From: JANNGZ01 sp031404155
Lineage (GTDB): Bacteria > Pseudomonadota > Gammaproteobacteria > Burkholderiales > Burkholderiaceae_C
Direction: 5' to 3'
NCBI GenBank assembly: GCA_031404155.1
Contig: JANNGZ010000183.1
Coordinates: 1 to 19,031, forward strand
DNA: 19,031 nucleotides
The translations under genes and the position numbers were made by a program. The notes below the pieces were generated by a model. It ran no database searches. It saw only the letters and a list, made by a program, of their open reading frames with translations, and was not told where the DNA came from. Below are positions 15,598-19,031 of this stretch, piece after piece; the stretch's first letter is position 1, and each line of letters starts with the position of its first letter.

Positions 15598-15696
15598 GGG
15601 AGTCTGTGCCGAGGGGTCGTTCCGCTGCTGCTGGCAGCCATGCACCGGGGTGCACGCGCGGGGCGGCCTCAGGGGTGGGTGTCGAACAAGGCTCGG

Positions 15697-15724
15697 ATTT
15701 TAGCCGGGTGCCACCAAGGGGTAA
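15697..15724 (-). promoter_or_regulatory. Candidate promoter for dapA
   Basis: On the minus strand TTACCC (15719-15724, four of six to TTGACA) is followed after 16 nt by TAAAAT (15697-15702, five of six to TATAAT). The -10 overlaps the TAA stop of the methyltransferase gene, and the start would lie about 90 nt before the dapA ATG. The remaining gap (15598-15696) contains no gene. Confidence 0.5.
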
Positions 15725-16281
15725 CGCGGGGGCAGCATCGGCGCAGGCGCAGCGCGCGCCGGCAGGTCTTCGCGCAGCGCAGCAATGCGCTGAACGAAGC
15801 GTGGCGGGCTGTCGAGGTAGCCGTCTTCATAGGCCACGATGCGCAGCCCCGCGCAGGCCGTCAGCAGCTCGCCGCGGCCAAGCAGGAAGGCCGGGTTCGA
15901 GGGTTTGCCCACGCTGGCGTTGCCCTCGGCAAAGGTCTCGTGCAGGTACACGCCGCCAGGCTCGAGCGAGGCGAACAAGGCGGGCGTGAGCGCGCGCCGG
16001 AGGTAGTTGGTGACGACCACCGCGCCGAAGCGCCGGCCGGCGAAGGGCCAGGGTCCGCCTTCGATGTCCGCGACCACCAACTCGCCGACATCGCGCAGCG
16101 CTTCCACCGCGGCGGCATCGCGGTCGACACCAGTCACCCGGTGCCCGCGCGCGGCGAGCCAGCGCATGTGGCGCCCCGAGCCGCAGGCCACGTCGAGCAC
16201 CGTGGCGCCGGGCGCGATCAGGTGGGCCCAGCGGCGAACCCAGGGGGAGGGTTCGAGGCTGGCGTGGGCCGGTCCGGGCAT
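15700..16281 (-). CDS. Class I SAM-dependent methyltransferase
   Basis: This is a 193-residue Rossmann-fold methyltransferase of unknown substrate. Motif I is TVLDVACGSGRHMRWLA (27-43), the acidic residue that binds the SAM ribose is Asp53 in TGVDRDAAAV, and motif II/III-like strands follow at LVVADIEGGPWPF and FGAVVVTNYL. GGVYLHETFAEGN is the usual post-motif strand. The length and layout suggest a small-molecule methyltransferase similar to the TehB or Methyltransf_11/25 groups, but nothing identifies the acceptor. The ATG at 16281 lies 5 nt after the stop of the 42-residue membrane protein, so the two are in one transcript. The in-frame reading back to 16437 overlaps that gene and the MFS gene and lacks family similarity. 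Confidence 0.88.
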   Translation of the reverse strand: MPGPAHASLEPSPWVRRWAHLIAPGATVLDVACGSGRHMRWLAARGHRVTGVDRDAAAVEALRDVGELVVADIEGGPWPFAGRRFGAVVVTNYLRRALTPALFASLEPGGVYLHETFAEGNASVGKPSNPAFLLGRGELLTACAGLRIVAYEDGYLDSPPRFVQRIAALREDLPARAAPAPMLPPRYPLVAPG

Positions 16282-16286
16282 GGGGC

Positions 16287-16415
16287 TCAGAAGCAGGCCC
16301 AGAGCTGCGTGGCCAGGCTCACGAGCAGCTCGGGTTGCAGGTACCAGGCGAACACGAGCCCGAGCGCGAGCAACGCGGCGGCAATGGCGATGCGTCGGCG
16401 CGCAGTGCTGCTCAT
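16287..16415 (-). CDS. Small one-helix membrane protein, coupled to the MFS transporter
   Basis: This is a 42-residue predicted protein. A basic N-terminus (MSSTARRRIA) is followed by one hydrophobic helix, ALLALGLVFAWYL, and a short tail ending in LATQLWACF. The ATG at 16415 overlaps the stop of the MFS gene by one base (TGATG), and the methyltransferase starts 5 nt after its own stop, so it sits tightly inside an operon. The positive-inside rule puts the N-terminus in the cytoplasm. No function is known to me. Its size and coupling would suit a small transporter partner, but this is inference. It could also be a chance short ORF, though the spacing on both sides argues against that. Confidence 0.7.
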   Translation of the reverse strand: MSSTARRRIAIAAALLALGLVFAWYLQPELLVSLATQLWACF

Positions 16416-17632
16416 CACGCGGCGGCCGGCAGCGCACGAACGATTGCGTTCTCGCGTACCGGCAGGTTCACCAGCGCGGCAAAGATGCCGAGCGCGATCG
16501 CGATGCCCCAGACCACGTCGTAGCTGCCGGTGCGGTCGTACAGGTAGCCGCCGAGAAAAACGCCGAGGAAGGAGCCGACCTGGTGGCTCAGGAAAACGAA
16601 GCCACCGAGCATCGACATGTACTGCACGCCGAAGATCTGCGCGATGGCGGCGTTGGTCGGCGGCACGGTCGACAGCCACAGCACGCCCATCACCGCGGCA
16701 AAGATGTACACGCTCCAGGGTGTCAGCGGGGCCCAGAGAAAGAGCGCGATCGCGACCGAGCGCAGCAGGTAGATCGCGGCCAGGATATGGCGCTTGGCCA
16801 TCGACTGCCCGAGCACGCCCGCGGCGTAAGTGCCGACCACGTTGAAGAGACCGATGAGCGCCAGCGCCACCGTGGCCACGTCGGGCGACAGCCCGCGGTC
16901 CTTGAGGTAACTCGGCAGGTGGATGCCGATGAACACCACCTGGAAGCCGCAGACGAAGTAACCGGCCATCAGCAGCTGGAAACTCGGGTAGGTGAAGGCC
17001 TCGCGCAAGGCCCCGCCGATGCTCTGTTGCGGCCCCGTGCTCTTTGCCAACAGCGGCTCCTTCAGGCCGAAGGCCAGCGGCATGATGGCCAGCGCCAGGC
17101 AGGCGAGCAGGAACAGCGCGTTCTGCCAGCCCAGGCCGCCGATCAACCAGTTTTCCATCGGCACCATCAGGAACTGGCCGAAGGAGCCGGCCGCGGCGGT
17201 GATGCCCATCGCCCACGAGCGCTTCTCGGGCGCCACGCTGCGTGCGATCACGCCATAGACGATCGAGTAGGTGGTGCCCGCCTGCGCCATGCCGAGCAGC
17301 ACGCCCGCGCTGCCGGTGAACGCGGCGCCCGAGGTGGCCAGCGCCATCGTGGCCAGCCCCAGTGCGTAGAGCAGGGCGCCGACCAGCAGCACGCGCAGCG
17401 CACCGAAGCGGTCGGCCAGCATGCCGGCGAACGGGCCGGCGATGCCCCAGGCGATGTTCTGCACCGCAATCGCGAGCGAGAAGGTTTCGCGCGTCCAGCC
17501 GCGGTCCATCGTGATCGGCTGCAGGAACAGGCCGAAGCCGTGGCGGATGCCCATCGAGATGGCAACGATCAGCGCGCTGCAAACCAACACCTGAGTCATC
17601 GACAGGCGAGGTGGAGTCGAAGCGGGATTCAT
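16415..17632 (-). CDS. MFS transporter (12 membrane helices)
   Basis: This is a major facilitator superfamily permease of 405 residues with about twelve hydrophobic segments, the first being VLVCSALIVAISMGIRHGFG. The loop between helices 2 and 3 carries an MFS A-motif, GMLADRFGALR, and QPITMDRGWTRETFSLA with QVGSFLGVFLGGYLYDRTGSY recalls the monocarboxylate and oxalate/formate (OFA-like) branch. The substrate cannot be told from sequence by eye; an organic anion is the best guess. The ATG at 17632 has no strong Shine-Dalgarno sequence, and an ATG at 17599 is an alternative. It is the first gene of the minus-strand unit with the small membrane protein and methyltransferase, and is divergent from dadA across 119 bp. 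Confidence 0.9.
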   Translation of the reverse strand: MNPASTPPRLSMTQVLVCSALIVAISMGIRHGFGLFLQPITMDRGWTRETFSLAIAVQNIAWGIAGPFAGMLADRFGALRVLLVGALLYALGLATMALATSGAAFTGSAGVLLGMAQAGTTYSIVYGVIARSVAPEKRSWAMGITAAAGSFGQFLMVPMENWLIGGLGWQNALFLLACLALAIMPLAFGLKEPLLAKSTGPQQSIGGALREAFTYPSFQLLMAGYFVCGFQVVFIGIHLPSYLKDRGLSPDVATVALALIGLFNVVGTYAAGVLGQSMAKRHILAAIYLLRSVAIALFLWAPLTPWSVYIFAAVMGVLWLSTVPPTNAAIAQIFGVQYMSMLGGFVFLSHQVGSFLGVFLGGYLYDRTGSYDVVWGIAIALGIFAALVNLPVRENAIVRALPAAA

Positions 17633-17709
17633 TCGGGGATTTTCAGGGAAATCGATTCACGTTGACTGCGGTGGGGTCGATACAGTGCCTGCACCGCGCG
17701 CAGGCGCGG

Positions 17710-17742
17710 GCACTCGACGGGGACTCGACGGGCACTCGACGG
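17710..17742 (+). repeat. Three tandem 11-bp repeats in the dadA leader
   Basis: GCACTCGACGG (17710-17720), GGACTCGACGG (17721-17731) and GCACTCGACGG (17732-17742) follow each other without gaps and run into the GGAGG ribosome binding site (17741-17745). Units 1 and 3 are identical and unit 2 differs at one base. A GCCTGC/GCAGGC hairpin (17687-17705) precedes them. I see no convincing sigma-70 promoter in this 119-bp gap: TTGACT (17662-17667) and TACAGT (17681-17686) are only 13 nt apart. Confidence 0.75.
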
Positions 17743-17751
17743 AGGAAGCGA

Positions 17752-19031
17752 ATGAAGGTTCTGGTGCTGGGCAGCGGTGTGATCGGCACCTCGATCGCTT
17801 ACTACGCCGCGAAGGCGGGCCACGAGGTCACCGTGGTGGAGCGCCAGAGCGGGCCGGCATTGGAGACCAGCTTCGCCAACGCAGGTGAGGTCTCGCCCGG
17901 CTACAGCGCACCCTGGGCCGGGCCGGGCGTGCCGGTGAAGGCCATCAAGTGGATGCTGATGGCGCACAGCCCCTTGGTGATCTGGCCGATGCTCGACCCC
18001 GCCATGTGGCGCTGGGGCCTGCAGATGCTGGCCAACTGCAACGCACGCGCCTACGCGCTGAACAAGAGCCGCATGGTGCCGATTGCCGAATACAGCCGCG
18101 ACTGCCTGAAGGCACTGCGTGCCGAGACTTCCATCGCCTACGACGAACGTGCGCAGGGCACGCTGCAACTCTTTCGCACCCAGAAGCAGCTCGACGGCAT
18201 CGCTGGCGACGTGGCCGTGCTCCAACAATACGGCGTGCCCTTCGAGGTGCTCGACCGCGCGGGCTTTTGCAAGGTGGAGCCGGCGCTCAAGCTCACGCAG
18301 GAGAAGTTCGTCGGTGCCTTGCGTTTGCCCGGCGACGAAACCGGCGACTGCTTCAAGTTCACCGAGCAGTTGGCCGGTATGGCGAAGTCGCTCGGCGTGA
18401 AGTTCCTCTTCGACACCCATATCGACGGCATCGACCATGCCGGCGGGCGCATCCTCGGCGTGCGGACCCGCGCGCTGCGCAACACGTCGAGCGGCGGCGC
18501 AGGCGGGGCAGCAAGCGCCGGAGCAAGCACCGGAGCAAGCGCCGGAGCAAGCGCCGGAGCAAGCGCTGGAGCAAGCGCGGACGCCGCCACCCTCACCGCC
18601 GACCGCTATGTGCTCGCCCTCGGCAGCCATTCGCCGCTGATGCTCAAGCCACTGGGCATCCGCATTCCGGTGTACCCGGTGAAGGGCTACTCGATCACGC
18701 TGCCGGTGAGCGACCCGAAGTACGCGCCCGAGTCGACCATCATGGACGAGAGCCACAAGGTGGCGGTCACGCGCCTGGGCGACCGCATCCGTGCCGGCGG
18801 CACCGCAGAGCTCGCAGGCTACAGCCTGGCATTGCGCGAGCCGCGCCGCGCCACCTTGAACCATGTCGTCACCGACCTCTTTCCCAAAGGCGGCGATGTG
18901 AGCCAGGCCAGCTTCTGGTGCGGCCTGCGCCCGATGACCCCCGACGGCACGCCGATCGTCGGGCCGACGCCGCTGGACAACCTGCTGCTCGCCACCGGCC
19001 ACGGCACGCTCGGCTGGACCATGGCCGCGGG
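17752..19031 (+). CDS. dadA: D-amino acid dehydrogenase, 3' end outside window
   Basis: This is an FAD-dependent, membrane-associated dehydrogenase that oxidises D-amino acids (D-alanine above all) to 2-oxo acids and ammonia, feeding electrons to the quinone pool. Visible are the FAD-binding VLGSGVIGTSIAYYAAKAG (residues 4-22, Gly7/Gly9/Gly12), a Glu at the end of the second strand (VTVVER), NAGEVSPGYSAPWAGPG, GALRLPGDETGDC, the second FAD segment YVLALGSHSP, and GLRPMTPDGTPIVG with GHGTLGWTM near the end. The window shows 426 codons; the family is about 432 residues, so only the last few tens are missing. An Ala/Ser/Gly-rich insertion (about residues 246-279), built on a 12-bp tandem repeat, separates RTRALRN from LTADRYVLAL and makes the protein longer than usual. 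The start has a strong GGAGGAAGCGA ribosome binding site. Confidence 0.94.
   Translation, partial: MKVLVLGSGVIGTSIAYYAAKAGHEVTVVERQSGPALETSFANAGEVSPGYSAPWAGPGVPVKAIKWMLMAHSPLVIWPMLDPAMWRWGLQMLANCNARAYALNKSRMVPIAEYSRDCLKALRAETSIAYDERAQGTLQLFRTQKQLDGIAGDVAVLQQYGVPFEVLDRAGFCKVEPALKLTQEKFVGALRLPGDETGDCFKFTEQLAGMAKSLGVKFLFDTHIDGIDHAGGRILGVRTRALRNTSSGGAGGAASAGASTGASAGASAGASAGASADAATLTADRYVLALGSHSPLMLKPLGIRIPVYPVKGYSITLPVSDPKYAPESTIMDESHKVAVTRLGDRIRAGGTAELAGYSLALREPRRATLNHVVTDLFPKGGDVSQASFWCGLRPMTPDGTPIVGPTPLDNLLLATGHGTLGWTMAA
18511..18578 (+). repeat. 12-bp tandem repeat inside dadA
   Basis: Five consecutive 12-bp units of consensus GCAAGCGCCGGA (18511-18570) and a partial sixth (18571-18578) lie in frame in dadA. 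Unit 2 has ACC and unit 5 has GCT in place of GCC. Each unit encodes Ala-Ser-Ala-Gly (Ala-Ser-Thr-Gly in unit 2), starting at residue 254. Copy-number change would add or remove four residues without a frameshift. Confidence 0.95.

Noticed and set aside
14872..16845. Long + strand open frame of 657 codons
   Set aside because: Antisense to dapA, the methyltransferase and the MFS gene, all with clear motifs. Low-complexity translation.
16007..17665. + strand open frame of 552 codons
   Set aside because: Antisense to the MFS transporter. No recognisable domain and many His/Gln runs.
17662..17686. TTGACT and TACAGT as a dadA promoter
   Set aside because: The spacer is only 13 nt, too short for a sigma-70 promoter.
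18511..18578. Tandem repeat as a CRISPR array
   Set aside because: Units are 12 bp, directly adjacent without spacers, and in frame with dadA.
17629..19002. Minus strand open frame of 457 codons with a Cys-Ser-Gly-Ala repeat
   Set aside because: Antisense to dadA; its repeat is only the 12-bp dadA repeat read backwards.

Overview
This is a high-GC window (roughly two-thirds G+C) of a beta-proteobacterial chromosome, most likely order Burkholderiales. The evidence is gene content and order (dapA followed by bamC, a roxA-type ribosomal oxygenase, a SlyD-like isomerase, dadA) and strong G/C bias at third codon positions. I would not name a genus. No transposase, phage gene, tRNA, rRNA or CRISPR array is visible.

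Region 1 (1-436): the 3' end of dut on the + strand, then a non-coding stretch with nested palindromes between dut and the converging xylB. Region 2 (437-9572, minus strand): an eight-gene polyol operon. Read in the direction of transcription it holds a periplasmic binding protein, two permeases, an ABC ATPase, a D-arabinitol 4-dehydrogenase-like enzyme, a SmoS-like sorbitol dehydrogenase, an AraC-family regulator and xylulokinase. It imports sugar alcohols, oxidises them to ketoses, and phosphorylates D-xylulose into the pentose phosphate pathway. No fructokinase is present here. Upstream of the first gene lie two TGGTAT half-sites exactly 21 bp apart next to a candidate -10, which fits an AraC-type operator. 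Two GC-rich hairpins sit between transport genes.

Region 3 (9728-12564): a SlyD-like peptidyl-prolyl isomerase (minus) is divergent from roxA (+). roxA overlaps an uncharacterised 163-residue gene by 4 nt. Next comes a short gene for a very alanine-rich lipoprotein with its own TATAAT box and a textbook intrinsic terminator. Region 4 (12629-17632, minus strand): in the direction of transcription, an MFS transporter, a 42-residue one-helix membrane protein overlapping it, a SAM-dependent methyltransferase, then dapA, bamC and an MBL-fold hydrolase. dapA probably has its own promoter inside the end of the methyltransferase gene.

Region 5 (17752 to the end, +): dadA, D-amino acid dehydrogenase, cut by the window edge. 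It carries an unusual in-frame 12-bp tandem repeat giving an Ala-Ser-Ala-Gly tract, and three 11-bp direct repeats just before its ribosome binding site. Most of the window is ordinary core and catabolic gene content. The points that most deserve checking are the DadA repeat, the lpp-like alanine-rich lipoprotein, the 21-bp-spaced operator, the coupled small membrane protein and the palindromic element after dut.
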